A DNA stretch of 64,000 nucleotides from Rhodopseudomonas palustris JSC-3b (GCA_000504425.1 KI632513.1:787629-851628), one strand, 5' to 3'; numbered from the stretch's first letter, positions 43,260 through 52,395 are shown. The notes: generated from the sequence alone by a model not told the origin. Numbers and translations are program-made.

Positions 43260-43913
43260 ATGAAGAAAATGCTGCTCGCCACCGCCGCGCTGCTGGCGAT
43301 GGGTGCCACCTCGAACGCGGCCGACCTGGCTGCCCGCACCTACACCAAGGCGCCGCCGGCCGTTGTGGCCCCGGCCGTGAACTGGTCCGGTTTCTACGTC
43401 GGTGCGATGGGCGGTTACGGCTGGACCCAGAGCGTGTCGATCGGCGGCACCACCTTCGACAGCGAGCTGAACGGCGGCTTCGGCGGCGGCACCATCGGCT
43501 ACAACTGGCAGATGGGTTCGCCCTGGGTGTTCGGTCTCGAAGTTGACGCCGCTGGCGGCAGCATCAAGAAGTCGGAAGGTGGCTACGAAGCCAAGATCGA
43601 CGCGTTCGGCAGCGTCACCGGCCGCGTTGGCTATGCCGCCGATGCCATGCTGATCTACGCCAAGGGCGGTTTCGCCTGGGCCAACAACAAGATCTCCAGC
43701 CCGACCGACTCGCAGAGCAAGACCCACGCTGGCTGGACCATCGGCGCTGGCCTCGAATACATGTTCGCCCCGGCCTGGTCGGTCAAGGCTGAGTACATGT
43801 ATGCCGACTTCGGCAACGAGACCTACGGCACTCGCGAAATCGGTGCCGACCTGCACACCATCAAGGCCGGCGTGAACTATCACTTCGGTGGCCCGGTGGT
43901 TGCCAAGTACTAA
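43260..43913 (+). CDS. Outer-membrane beta-barrel protein (Omp25/RopB type)
   Basis: A 217-residue exported barrel of the Omp31/RopB family common in Rhizobiales. The signal ends near ATSNAADLA. The mature part starts WSGFYVGAMGGYGWTQ, has GGTIGYNWQMGSPWVFGLE, and ends VNYHFGGPVVAKY with a terminal aromatic typical of BAM substrates. Codon use is biased to abundant codons, as for highly expressed proteins. A rho-independent terminator follows. Confidence 0.93.
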   Translation: MKKMLLATAALLAMGATSNAADLAARTYTKAPPAVVAPAVNWSGFYVGAMGGYGWTQSVSIGGTTFDSELNGGFGGGTIGYNWQMGSPWVFGLEVDAAGGSIKKSEGGYEAKIDAFGSVTGRVGYAADAMLIYAKGGFAWANNKISSPTDSQSKTHAGWTIGAGLEYMFAPAWSVKAEYMYADFGNETYGTREIGADLHTIKAGVNYHFGGPVVAKY

Positions 43914-43974
43914 TAGGTAGAGTTGATAGTTGGCCGGCTGCCCTTGGCAGCCGGCTTGCTCTCCTCTCCAGGAC

Positions 43975-44009
43975 GAAAGGCCGGCAGCAATGTCGGCCTT
44001 TTTTCTTTT
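43975..44009 (+). terminator. Rho-independent terminator after the porin gene
   Basis: The stem aaggccg-a/t-rich core-cggcctt (aaggccggcagcaatgtcggcctt) is followed by a run of T. A second dyad, gccggctgcc/ggcagccggc, lies 25 bases upstream at 43933-43955. Two hairpins in a row fit a highly transcribed gene. Confidence 0.9.
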
Positions 44010-44168
44010 CTGACGTGGCGGCAACGCTGCGGCAGCATTCCGACCCAATTGGTTGCCGGTTCGCGTTCAGAACATGCGTTAAGCTCGGCCCGTGACCGGG
44101 CAGGGAGTGCCACGATGCTGCCGCGATCGCTGCTCAGCCTTGCTTGCTGCAGGGCGAGGGCCGGGGAC

Positions 44169-44417
44169 ATGATGGCGCCGGTGCAGCATAAGGTGACGTG
44201 GCAGCAGGTCGGGCGCGTGACCAAGCCCGGGCGCTATTTGTTCAGGTTCGGCTGGCTGACCATCGCGGCCGCTGACATCAAGATTTGGCTGCAGCATCCG
44301 GAAGCGGCGTTGACCTTGGTGTCTGTGCCTTCGGATGGCGTCGCCGCCGAGTATCGTCTCGGCGTGTTTGAACTGCCGATGCCGACCTCGCGGCCGATCA
44401 GGCCGGATTCCGTCTGA
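44169..44417 (+). CDS. Small conserved hypothetical protein, 82 aa
   Basis: The reading begins MMAPVQHKVTWQQVGRV and continues with TKPGRYLFRFGWLTIAAADI, IWLQHPEAALTLVS and a short hydrophilic tail. I recall similar short proteins (GRYxFRFGWLT) in Bradyrhizobium and Rhodopseudomonas with no known role. The ATG at 44169 has GGGG five bases ahead; one at 44115 adds 18 Cys/Leu/Arg-rich residues. No signal or membrane segment is present. It stands alone before the convergent CDF gene. Confidence 0.55.
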   Translation: MMAPVQHKVTWQQVGRVTKPGRYLFRFGWLTIAAADIKIWLQHPEAALTLVSVPSDGVAAEYRLGVFELPMPTSRPIRPDSV

Positions 44418-44508
44418 CGGTTTTGACTTACCTCAACGCTTGCGTGCCGCCGCTATCGTTCGCTGTGCGGGTCAGAGCCGCGGTTCTCTCCAACTGCCCG
44501 GTGATGGC

Positions 44509-44557
44509 GGGAGCCCCAGGCCCACCTCCCCAAAGGCCAATGCGTGCCGGGGCTCCC
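44509..44557. terminator. Inverted repeat between convergent genes
   Basis: Perfect nine-base arms gggagcccc (44509-44517) and ggggctccc (44549-44557) enclose a 31-base loop in the gap between the 82-aa gene and the convergent CDF gene. It may terminate both transcripts. There is no T run. Confidence 0.5.
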
Positions 44558-44599
44558 ATTCATCGCTTGTCTTGAGCCAGCACCATCCGTTTCCAGCCC

Positions 44600-45526
44600 T
44601 CAATTGGCCCATTCCGGATCAGTGGTGAACACGATGGTCAGCCAGCGGTCGGGGCTGTCGCCGCCGATCAATTCGCCGATCTCGTCGCTGAGCTTGTCCC
44701 ATTCCTCGAGGCGTTTTGGCGGCCAGCCGGTGGGCACGATGAAATACAACTCGATCTGCCGGCCGCGGCCGACCCGCGCCACATAAGCGCGGTACGAGAG
44801 GAAACCGTAGCGCTGGACGATTTCTTGCGCGACCTGATCGACATGATGTTTCAGGTCGGCCGGCGTCACCAGCAGCACGTCAGCCAAAGCTTGCCGGATG
44901 GTGTTGACCGGCATCGGGATCATGGCGAGGCACACCACGGTCAGCACCAGCGGATCGATATAGGGTGAGATCCAGGCGATCGGCGTGTCCCGGATCGCAT
45001 AGCCAAAGATAAAGGCGATCAGCAGCGCCGCGGTCAGCGCGGCCGACATCAGCCAGGCCTTGGCATCCAGTGCCAAGAAACTGGAATTCAGCTTGCGGTT
45101 GGCCCTGATTTCAAAGATCGCCATGGCAATCTCGGCGACCAAGGTGACCGCGGCATAGATGATCGCCTGGTCAAAGGCGAGCAGCCGGCCGCCGGTCATC
45201 AGGCTGCCGATCGCGTTGATCAACGCATAGATCGCCGCGCCCATCAGCAACATGCCATTGAGGCCGAGCACCATCGGTTCGAGATGCCAGAAGCCCATGG
45301 TGAAGCGTTCGGCGAGCTTGCTGTTGGCGGGGTCGGCCGCAGTCGAGGTCGCGATCAAATTCGCCACCAGCAGCGCCAGCATGGTCATCGAAGCGTCGGT
45401 CAGCGAATAGATGCCGTCGAACACGATCGAAGCCGACCCCGATAGCAGGCCGAACAGGATGCCAAGGCCAGCCAAGACGAAGGTCACGGCGATCGAAATG
45501 CGCAGCACATTCTGTTCGGTGGTCAT
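44600..45526 (-). CDS. Cation diffusion facilitator family transporter
   Basis: A 308-residue CDF-type membrane protein, exporting divalent cations such as Zn, Co or Mn by proton exchange. Six helices are visible, with GSASIVFDGIYSLTDASMTM in helix 2 and ALDAKAWLMSAALTAALLIA in helix 5, each carrying the family's Asp. The cytoplasmic tail (LKHHVDQVAQEIVQRYGF) is the metal-binding ferredoxin-like region. It overlaps the TetR gene by four bases and is thus probably under its control. Metal specificity is not evident. Confidence 0.9.
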   Translation of the reverse strand: MTTEQNVLRISIAVTFVLAGLGILFGLLSGSASIVFDGIYSLTDASMTMLALLVANLIATSTAADPANSKLAERFTMGFWHLEPMVLGLNGMLLMGAAIYALINAIGSLMTGGRLLAFDQAIIYAAVTLVAEIAMAIFEIRANRKLNSSFLALDAKAWLMSAALTAALLIAFIFGYAIRDTPIAWISPYIDPLVLTVVCLAMIPMPVNTIRQALADVLLVTPADLKHHVDQVAQEIVQRYGFLSYRAYVARVGRGRQIELYFIVPTGWPPKRLEEWDKLSDEIGELIGGDSPDRWLTIVFTTDPEWAN

Positions 45527-46194
45527 GGTGTCGCCTCGCGCTCTGGCGCGGTTCGCCGCGCTGCGCCATCGAGGCCGTCCAGCACCGCATCGATCATCAG
45601 TCGGTAGCTGCGTTCTGAGTCGAGCGTGTGAAATGCCGGCACCAGCCGCTTGACCGTGGCAAAGGACGATTGCGGCAGCTTGCTCAGTTCGAGCGTCTCG
45701 GCGTGACTGGCGCTGCGCAGAAAACCGCGTGCCTCAGCGGCGGCCAGGCCAATCACGGCCGCGTACCAGCCAAGCCCGGCTTCAGCTAGCGCCTGATCGT
45801 CAAAACCGGCTTCCTGCAAAGCGCGGTACACCAGTTCGATATGCTGATAGTCGGCGGGGCCGGTGGTCCAGAATCGCGCCATCAAGGCAAAACTATTGGG
45901 ATAGGCCAGCGCGACGCGGCGATATTCCAGGGCCAGCGCGCGCAGCCGCTCGCGCCAGCTCTGCGCCGGATCGGATGCGGTGAGCTGGGCGGAAAGATGA
46001 TCCGCCATCGCGCGCAGCAATCCGTCTTTGCTCTTGAAATGATAGAGCACCGTCATCGGGTCGCAGCTCAGCCGCTGGCCGAGCTTGCGCAGGCTGAAAC
46101 TGGCTTCGCCGTGGTGTTCGAGCAGTGCGATCGCCGTCACGACAATCAGCTCCGGCGAGAGCGGCCGGGGCTCGACAGTCGTGTCGGGCATCAT
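45523..46194 (-). CDS. TetR-family transcriptional regulator
   Basis: A 223-residue repressor with the helix-turn-helix FSLRKLGQRLSCDPMTVLYH and FKSKDGLLRAMADHL, and a helical ligand domain (SFALMARFWTTGPADYQH). The ATG at 46194 is preferred because AGGTGATC lies just ahead; a GTG at 46203 is within that site. It is the first gene of a two-gene unit with the CDF transporter. The two tandem palindromes at 46304-46337 are candidate operators. Confidence 0.9.
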   Translation of the reverse strand: MMPDTTVEPRPLSPELIVVTAIALLEHHGEASFSLRKLGQRLSCDPMTVLYHFKSKDGLLRAMADHLSAQLTASDPAQSWRERLRALALEYRRVALAYPNSFALMARFWTTGPADYQHIELVYRALQEAGFDDQALAEAGLGWYAAVIGLAAAEARGFLRSASHAETLELSKLPQSSFATVKRLVPAFHTLDSERSYRLMIDAVLDGLDGAARRTAPEREATP

Positions 46195-46303
46195 GATGAT
46201 CACCTCATATCACTGCGGCCCTGGCCGAGAATCGGGGTGGGGGCCAACCGCGGCTCGGTTGCTTGTCGCCATGCGCTGCACGGCACGTTGAACCGGCTGG
46301 GCT

Positions 46304-46337
46304 TTCTACACTGTAGAATAATTTCTACGCCGTAGAG
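46304..46337. promoter_or_regulatory. Tandem palindromic operators upstream of tetR-CDF
   Basis: Two near-identical 15-base dyads, ttctacactgtagaa (46304-46318) and ttctacgccgtagag (46323-46337), are spaced 19 bases start to start. They lie about 110 bases upstream of the TetR start and may also extend to a plus-strand promoter. They look like a double TetR site; binding is not shown. Confidence 0.65.
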
Positions 46338-46646
46338 CGCGTTTTGTCAATTTGGCGGTATCTTGGGACCAGCGGTGCGGATTGAGCGTACGCTCGGCCG
46401 CCGCGCAGTGCCGCTCCTCGGCGCGCTAAGCTTCGCGCAGCCAGATCACGTCGAGCTGGCCTTTGATCGCCACCAGCTCGCGCACCTGTCGGCGTTGTGT
46501 GGGCTGGGCCGCGAGACAGCGGGGCAGGTGGCGGCATAGAAGCGCCGCGTCTTTTTTGGCGCTTATGGCCAGCCCGCGGCCGCCTTTCAGGCAAACAGGG
46601 CTTCCGTGCCGCCCCCGGGTCTGATAAGTGCCTGATCCGTCGAGCC
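46338..46646. other. Non-coding gap before tRNA-Ser
   Basis: About 310 bases between the TetR operators and the tRNA gene. The open frame that crosses it on the minus strand overlaps the tRNA and shows no family features. No gene is supported. Confidence 0.45.
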
Positions 46647-46736
46647 GGAAGGGTGGCCGAGTGGTTTAAGGCACCGGTCTTGAAAACCGGCGTGCCCGCA
46701 AGGGTACCGTGGGTTCGAATCCCACCCCTTCCGCCA
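46647..46736 (+). tRNA. tRNA-Ser (anticodon UGA)
   Basis: A 90-base class II tRNA. The acceptor arms are ggaaggg and cccttcc, the D arm has ggccgagtggtttaaggc, the anticodon stem accggtcttgaaaaccggc shows anticodon TGA, and the T arm is gtgggttcgaatcccac. The large variable arm (gtgcccgcaagggtacc region) is typical of serine tRNAs. The 3' CCA is encoded (ending at 46736). Confidence 0.97.
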
Positions 46737-46907
46737 CAAGTGTCTGATTTTATTCCAAAATCTGTTAATGGCGATGGCTGGCTTGCTAGCCAAGCGGCGG
46801 CAAGTGGGTCCCCGCCTGCCACAAGGCTGCGACACGTTTCGCAGCGGGTGCCCCTGGCACGAGGCTGCCAGTCGAACTGTGCGGTGATGGGCGCGGCCAA
46901 ACCCTGA

Positions 46908-47066
46908 TCATTCCTGAAGAGGCTTGAGCAGGACCCGCACGAATAGCGCGGTGCCTTTGGTCTTGCTGGTCTCGATCTCTATGGCGCCATCGGCGAGCGC
47001 GAGCCGCTCACGCATGCCGAGCTGGCCGAGGTGCTGTGGCCGACCAGTGTGATCGAGGCGAGCCGA
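46908..47066 (-). pseudogene. Remnant of a NarX/LuxR-partner type histidine kinase C-terminus
   Basis: A frame on the minus strand reads DHTGRPQHLGQLGMRERLAL, followed by ADGAIEIETSKTKGTALFVR and a stop. It matches the end of the HATPase domain of NarX/DegS-type sensor kinases (GLGLLGMRERV...GTxIxV). Upstream of about 47066 the frame loses similarity and no start codon or kinase core (H-box, N-box) is present. It therefore appears to be a truncated or decayed gene next to the tRNA-Ser. Confidence 0.6.
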
Positions 47067-47656
47067 ATGCTCGGCGGTTTGTCGGTTGCGGCCTGTTGCC
47101 TAGCATTGACGTGCGAAGGCGAGATCGACAACGGCGTCGAGTCGCGGTCGCAATCAGTCACGCCATCGTCCGAACTTTGATCGTTCAGCACATCAATGAA
47201 GGCTGATCACTCTCGGCAAGGTCGTCGATTATCTCGATCCGAGTTCGAATCGTGACGCGAAGCACGACGAGCGATGCGGATCGCGTTCTCTCCATCAGCT
47301 CGCATTTAGATGACTCATTCCATTGCGAGCTATCGGCGCGGCATGACGTTTCAAATTTCAACGGCGTATTGACGCCAATTGGAGCTGACGCCCACTGTGC
47401 TGGCGAACGCGCGTTTGCTGGCGCGGATGCGCGGTCGTTATCTGCGTCCGCGAGTAGCACCTTGATGTGGGGTTGAAAGTGGCGCGGGTATTCCACGACG
47501 AGATCGGTAGCGTTCGCCGCGCCTTGTGTGTGCGGGCGCAAAGGGTGAGCGTCGCGAATGGCCCCCAGCGCATCAGCTGCTGGAGGCGGTCGCGGTTGGC
47601 GGCCGTTATGTCATGAGTGGCCATTACTAATAGCGCCGCACTTTGGAATTTGATGC
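47067..47656. other. 590-base region with no convincing gene
   Basis: Overlapping frames exist on both strands, but none has family features. They show frame shifts and irregular codon use compared with the neighbours. It may be degraded sequence continuing from the kinase remnant. The gap ends just before the PaaK-like gene, which has its own ATG but a weak ribosome-binding site. Confidence 0.45.
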
Positions 47657-49042
47657 ATGACTGATCCGAACAATCCGCTTGCCATAGAAACCCGCGATCC
47701 GGCTGAATATCAGGCCGCACTTGGCGTGTATCGTTTTGAGAAATTGAAGCAGCAGCTCCGCCATGTCTGGAGCAATACTGACTATTTTCGGCCAAGGCTG
47801 ATCGCAGCCGGTCTGTCGTCACCGGACGACATCCGATCACTGGATGATTTTCGCCGGCTGCCGGCGCTGTTGGACAAGGCGAGCCACCGGCAATCGCAGG
47901 AAGACTCGCTGGCGCGTTATGGGCATCCGTTCGGGATGCATCTGACCGTTCCGCTTGAGCAGGCGGTGCATCTCGCCGCCACCTCCGGCACCACCGGCCA
48001 TCCGACATTTTACGTATTCAGCCCGCGGGATCTGGAGATTTCGCATCGCGTGCTCGGCAGGCTGTTCGCGCAAGCGGGCATTCGCCCCGGTGAAACCACG
48101 TTTCACGCTTTCGGCCTGTCGCTATGGCTGGCAGGCATCACCTATGTTCAGGCTTTGGAAGCCTATGGCGCGCGGCCGGTTGCGCTCGGCGCGGAAGCCG
48201 GCGTGCCGAAGATATTGCGCTACATCGAATTCACCCGTCCGACCACGCTGTTCGCCACGCCTTCAATGGTCAACCAGCTGATCGAACGGGCGCCGAAGGA
48301 GATCGGCAAGCCGGTCGCCGCGCTGGGCATCAAGCGGGTGTTGTGTGCCGGCGAGCCGGGCGCAGGATTGCCGGCGTTCCGCCAGCGCGTGCGTGAGGAA
48401 TTCGGGGCAGAGGTGTTCGATTTCATGGGCGGCGCCTGGCACAACGCTGCGCTGTCGTGCCCGAGCCCCGACTATCACGGCATGCACTATCTGAGCGATG
48501 ATACCTGCTTCCGCTATGATCTCGTCGATCCGGTTACCAAGCAGCCGATCGCGCTGACTGATGGCGCGATCGGGGAGGCGATCCATACCGGGTTAGATTA
48601 TCGCGCCGCCCCGGCATTTCGCTACGCAACCAGCGATATTCTGAAGATCCATGTCGGCGTGTGTCCTGGATGCGGCGCGTTCGGCACCCGCATGGAAGTG
48701 GTGGGGCGCGTTGACGACATGCTCGCGATCAAGGGCGTCAAGGTTTATCCGGCTGCGATCCAGAACGTGGTGCTGCAATTTCAGCCGCGCGTGTCCGGAG
48801 AATTGCGGATCAGGCTCGACAAGCCGCCGCCCAAGGTCGAACCGCCGCTGCAACTTGCGATCGAGGCCGCACCCGACGTGCCGGAGGCGGCGTGGCCCGA
48901 TCTCGCCCACGACATCGAGCACCGGGTACGCGAACTCCTGACTTTCCGCCCTGTCGTCAGCATCCTGCCGCACGGCAGCCTGCCGCGCTCTGGCCAGAAG
49001 ACCAAGCTGATCGAAATTGTCGGCCACGCCGCCGCGCATTGA
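47657..49042 (+). CDS. PaaK-like CoA ligase
   Basis: A 461-residue AMP-dependent enzyme of the phenylacetate-CoA ligase family, expected to turn an aromatic or other carboxylic acid into its CoA thioester. The phosphate loop is TSGTTGHPTFY, near residue 110. The mid-motif GVCPGCGAFGTRMEVVGRVD contains a Cys pair and the hinge RVDDMLAIKGVKVYP with the family's Gly-Val-Lys region, and the catalytic-type lysine lies near the C-terminus (SLPRSGQKTKLIEI). It is followed 15 bases on by an enoyl-CoA hydratase-family gene and an oxidase gene, in an operon for carboxylate breakdown. It is more canonical than the PaaK-like proteins near 10-16 kb. Confidence 0.88.
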   Translation: MTDPNNPLAIETRDPAEYQAALGVYRFEKLKQQLRHVWSNTDYFRPRLIAAGLSSPDDIRSLDDFRRLPALLDKASHRQSQEDSLARYGHPFGMHLTVPLEQAVHLAATSGTTGHPTFYVFSPRDLEISHRVLGRLFAQAGIRPGETTFHAFGLSLWLAGITYVQALEAYGARPVALGAEAGVPKILRYIEFTRPTTLFATPSMVNQLIERAPKEIGKPVAALGIKRVLCAGEPGAGLPAFRQRVREEFGAEVFDFMGGAWHNAALSCPSPDYHGMHYLSDDTCFRYDLVDPVTKQPIALTDGAIGEAIHTGLDYRAAPAFRYATSDILKIHVGVCPGCGAFGTRMEVVGRVDDMLAIKGVKVYPAAIQNVVLQFQPRVSGELRIRLDKPPPKVEPPLQLAIEAAPDVPEAAWPDLAHDIEHRVRELLTFRPVVSILPHGSLPRSGQKTKLIEIVGHAAAH

Positions 49043-49057
49043 TTGCGAAGGGACATC

Positions 49058-49828
49058 ATGTCGAGTGTTCTGTATCAATCCCGCGATAGCATCGCGGAAA
49101 TCATCATCAACCGGCCAGACAAGCACAACGTCATCGATCATTCGGTGGTGGAGGGGCTGCACCAGGCGTGGCACCGCTTCAACGATAGCAGCGACAAAGT
49201 GGCCATTCTCACTGCCAGTGGCGAACGGGCTTTCACCGCGGGTGCCAATCTCAAGGATATCCCGCATGATTTCTGGCGGGCGGTGCCGGGTGTCGGCGTC
49301 ACTGTCGACAAGCCGATCATCGCTGCGATCGGCGGCGTGGTGGTCGGCGGCGGGCTGGTGCTGGTGCAGTTTGCCGATCTGGCGATCGCGGCGGAAAACA
49401 CGGTACTGTCCTATCCCGAGGCCAAGGTCGGCTACAGCGGCAGGCTGATCAGCTCGCTTGCCGCGCGCATCCCGCACAAGGTGGCGATGGAATTGCTGTT
49501 GCTTGGCGGCTCGATCGACGCGCGCCGCGCCTATGAAGTTGGCCTGGTCAACCGCGTGGTGCCGAGCGGGGATCAACTGACCGTCGCGCGAAAATTCGCA
49601 GCCGACATCGCCGCCAATGCGCCGCTGGTGCTCAAGATGCTGAAACGTTTTGTCGGCGCAACTGTGCCGAAAGGCCCTTCCGAAGCGGCCGCCATCGCGC
49701 GCGCCACGGTGGAGACGGTCAATTCCGCCGACGATTATCGAGAGGGAATTGCCGCCTTTTTCGAAAAACGCGCGCCGGTGTTCACCGGCACCGTCCTGGC
49801 GCCAAACGGCACCCGTGCAGTCGAATGA
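49058..49828 (+). CDS. Enoyl-CoA hydratase/isomerase family protein
   Basis: A 256-residue crotonase-fold protein. RAFTAGANLKDIPHDFW forms the first oxyanion-hole segment and AIGGVVVGGGLVLVQFADLA the second. Crotonases act on CoA thioesters as hydratases, isomerases or ring-opening hydrolases. The ATG at 49058 follows GCGAAGGGA. It overlaps the FAD-oxidase gene by four bases. The preceding ligase could provide its CoA-ester substrate. Confidence 0.9.
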   Translation: MSSVLYQSRDSIAEIIINRPDKHNVIDHSVVEGLHQAWHRFNDSSDKVAILTASGERAFTAGANLKDIPHDFWRAVPGVGVTVDKPIIAAIGGVVVGGGLVLVQFADLAIAAENTVLSYPEAKVGYSGRLISSLAARIPHKVAMELLLLGGSIDARRAYEVGLVNRVVPSGDQLTVARKFAADIAANAPLVLKMLKRFVGATVPKGPSEAAAIARATVETVNSADDYREGIAAFFEKRAPVFTGTVLAPNGTRAVE

Positions 49829-51369
49829 GCGTGGCAATGACCGATATTGCCGAGCGATCAACGGCCGCAACAGTCGACCCGCTGCTGGCCGAACTGCGGC
49901 AGATCGTTGGCGAGGCCTACGCCGTTCCGGGCGTGGAGGCTCCGGACGCACTGATTGATCAGCGCAGCCGCTATGTTGGCAGGGCGCGCGCTGTCGTTCG
50001 CCCAGGTTCCGTTGACGAGGTGGCGGCTGTGGTTCGGCTGCTGGCACGCGAGGAAGTGCCGATCGTTCCGCAAGGGGGGCACACCAGCCTGGTCGGCGGT
50101 GCGACGCCGGACGATAGTGGTCGTGCGGTGGTGCTGTCGTTGAAGCGGCTCGATCGAGTACGCGCGATCGATCTCGACAACGACACCATCACCGTGGAGG
50201 CGGGCGTTGTGTTGCGCAGACTGCAGGACACGGCGCGCGACGCGGGACGGCTATTCCCGCTGAGCCTCGGCGCAGAAGACAGCTGCACTATCGGCGGCAA
50301 TCTCGGCTCCAATGCTGGCGGCGTGCAAGTGCTGCGTTATGGCAATGCCCGCGATCTCACGCTCGGCCTCGAAGTGGTGACACCGAGCGGCGAGATCTGG
50401 CATGGGCTGCGCGGACTGCGCAAGGACAACAGCGGCTATGACCTGCGCGATCTGTATATCGGCAGCGAAGGAACGCTGGGGATCATTACGGCGGCAACGC
50501 TGAAACTCTATCCGCTGCCGGTGGCGCAGCGCACGGCATTCGTCAAGCTGGACAGCAGCGAAAGCGTGCTGGCACTGTTCCGCCTCGCGCAAGCTGATTT
50601 TGGCGCGTCGCTGACCGCGTTTGAAGCCATCTCTGGTCCGGCTTACGCGCTGGTGCAACAGCGGATGCCGGAGGAGCGCGTGCCGTTTCCCGCCGAGCCG
50701 AACGCTGAGCGCTGGTACGTGCTGCTCGAAATCTCGGACAACGAAAGCGACCACCACGCGGCCGAGCGGATGGAGCACGTATTGGAGGCGGCGCTGCGCG
50801 ATGGAGCCGCCCTGGACGCTCTGGTGGCGCAAAGCCTGGCCCATAGCCAGGGATTTTGGCGCTTACGGCAATACGCGCTCGGCCGGGCGCAGGCCTGCGA
50901 TGGCGGTATCGTTCCCCATGACATCTCGCTGCCGGTCTCGGCGCTGCCAGACTTCCTGCGGCGCAACGAAGCCCATCTGCAATCGAGGCTTCCAGGCGTT
51001 CGCGTATTCGCCTATGGCCACATCGGTGACGGCAATCTGCACTATCACATCGGGCGTCCCATTGATCAGCCGGCGACCTATCTGGCGACACATGGTGCCG
51101 AGATCACGCAGATTGTGCACGACGATGTCGTCGGCTTCGGGGGCTCGATCGCGGCCGAACATGGCGTTGGCCGTTCAAAACGCGACGCGCTGCTGCGCCA
51201 CAAGAGCCCGATCGAACTCCGGCTGATGCAAGCCATCAAGCACGCGCTCGATCCGGCGGGCATCATGAACCCCGGCCAATTGCTGCCACTCAACGCGCCT
51301 GCGGATGGAGCAACCGGCCGTTCGGCATTGCTCAATCCGCGCGGCAGCTCGCCCATTCACAGCTCCTGA
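49825..51369 (+). CDS. FAD-binding oxidase/dehydrogenase (GlcD/lactate type)
   Basis: A 514-residue flavoprotein of the vanillyl-alcohol oxidase fold. It has the FAD-binding VRLLAREEVPIVPQGGHTSL and GGNLGSNAGGVQVLRYGNAR, and the C-terminal cap ends with the family motif GDGNLHYHIGRP and AAEHGVGRSKRD. These are typical of D-2-hydroxyacid (glycolate, lactate, 2-hydroxyglutarate) dehydrogenases. It overlaps the enoyl-CoA hydratase gene, so it shares its operon. An ATG at 49837 is a second possible start. Its 3' end overlaps the convergent DUF1847 gene by 13 bases. Confidence 0.92.
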   Translation: MSVAMTDIAERSTAATVDPLLAELRQIVGEAYAVPGVEAPDALIDQRSRYVGRARAVVRPGSVDEVAAVVRLLAREEVPIVPQGGHTSLVGGATPDDSGRAVVLSLKRLDRVRAIDLDNDTITVEAGVVLRRLQDTARDAGRLFPLSLGAEDSCTIGGNLGSNAGGVQVLRYGNARDLTLGLEVVTPSGEIWHGLRGLRKDNSGYDLRDLYIGSEGTLGIITAATLKLYPLPVAQRTAFVKLDSSESVLALFRLAQADFGASLTAFEAISGPAYALVQQRMPEERVPFPAEPNAERWYVLLEISDNESDHHAAERMEHVLEAALRDGAALDALVAQSLAHSQGFWRLRQYALGRAQACDGGIVPHDISLPVSALPDFLRRNEAHLQSRLPGVRVFAYGHIGDGNLHYHIGRPIDQPATYLATHGAEITQIVHDDVVGFGGSIAAEHGVGRSKRDALLRHKSPIELRLMQAIKHALDPAGIMNPGQLLPLNAPADGATGRSALLNPRGSSPIHSS

Positions 51370-52022
51370 AGGTGCTTCTTGTCGAGCATTTTGCTGGTGT
51401 AGGTCTTGACCGTGTGGAAGGCCGCGACAGGATTGTGACTGAGCACGCGGTCCTTCACGACCAGCGTCGTGACCGGCGCTTCGGCGTGACGGATGAACAG
51501 TGAATCGTGGCCGACGCACAGACCCATGATCACGTTGAGCTGAGTGTTCTCACGGTTCAGCAATCGAGCCTGCAGCACGGGATTGCAGCAGGCTTCGTGA
51601 CCAGCTTTGATCTTCAGTTGTTCGGGGATGCCGATTTCCGTCTTGTCGATCGACCCGACCTTGCATAGCGCAGTGCGGGTCTCAAATCCGGCGAGGCGCA
51701 GGATGTCCACCAGCACCTTGGTCTCTTCGATCAGGCCAACGCAGGTGGCAATGCCAATGCGCGTGGCGCCGATCCGGCGAGCAAACGCGACGGTCTCTTC
51801 GACACGGTTCAGTTTGCAGTAGTAAAGACCCTCGACCTCCGCTGCGGCACGCGCGAGCTTCGCGTCGATGTTATCGCTGCCATAGAGTGCGACCAGTTCA
51901 CTGCGCTCTGCTGGTGCCAGGTCATCGGTGGCACAGACGGTTGGATAGCGCTTATCCTCACGATAGCAGTTGAATTGCCCGCATTCGGAGCAGGTAACAA
52001 CATCAGGCTTCGGCTTGGTCAT
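51357..52022 (-). CDS. DUF1847 metal-binding protein
   Basis: A 221-residue protein of the DUF1847 family. A Cys cluster near the N-terminus (VTCSECGQFNCYREDKRYPT, then VC) and further cysteines (TCVGLIEETK, CCNPV, MGLCVGHDSLFIRH) suggest binding of zinc or an iron-sulfur centre. The middle contains a helical RVEETVAFARRIGATRIGIA. The ATG at 52022 is chosen since the upstream 47 residues do not fit the family. Its role is unknown. It is convergent with the oxidase operon and divergent from the ABC transporter, so it may be only a neighbour. Confidence 0.83.
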   Translation of the reverse strand: MTKPKPDVVTCSECGQFNCYREDKRYPTVCATDDLAPAERSELVALYGSDNIDAKLARAAAEVEGLYYCKLNRVEETVAFARRIGATRIGIATCVGLIEETKVLVDILRLAGFETRTALCKVGSIDKTEIGIPEQLKIKAGHEACCNPVLQARLLNRENTQLNVIMGLCVGHDSLFIRHAEAPVTTLVVKDRVLSHNPVAAFHTVKTYTSKMLDKKHLQEL

Positions 52023-52395
52023 CGGGAAGGTCTCGATCCATCCAGTATCATGAGGCGTATAGCTGCGACGAAATTGCGAATAACAAGCGCAGCATCGATG
52101 CACATCAATCCTACGGTGCGAGCTGACGCCTGCAATAGAAACGGATTCGAAAAGAGCGAGCACTCAAGAAAGAAACTTCGTTGATGACGTGCACTGACGA
52201 CATCCGCGGAATCGGACGACAGCGATCTTCTCCAGTCGATCACACATTTGAAATCGCGTTTCATTGACCGGATACCGCGCGCGGTTGATCATCATCACGA
52301 GCTCGAACGTGCAAGAATCCGGGCAGACCGTCGATCCGATGTGTGGACGGCGACGGCGCGCGCCGCGACATGCGTGACCGATTGGAAGGAAAGCT
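52023..52395. other. Divergent region between DUF1847 and the ABC importer
   Basis: A 373-base gap without a supported gene. It must hold promoters for both directions. The importer gene has GGAAAG before its ATG. Short frames on both strands lack family features. Confidence 0.45.

Noticed and set aside
46325-46900. A minus-strand open frame over the tRNA-Ser gene
   Set aside because: It overlaps a well-formed tRNA and shows no protein family features.
47185-47541. A 118-residue minus-strand frame that might extend the kinase remnant
   Set aside because: No kinase or receiver motif could be read in any phase, so it is left as unexplained sequence.
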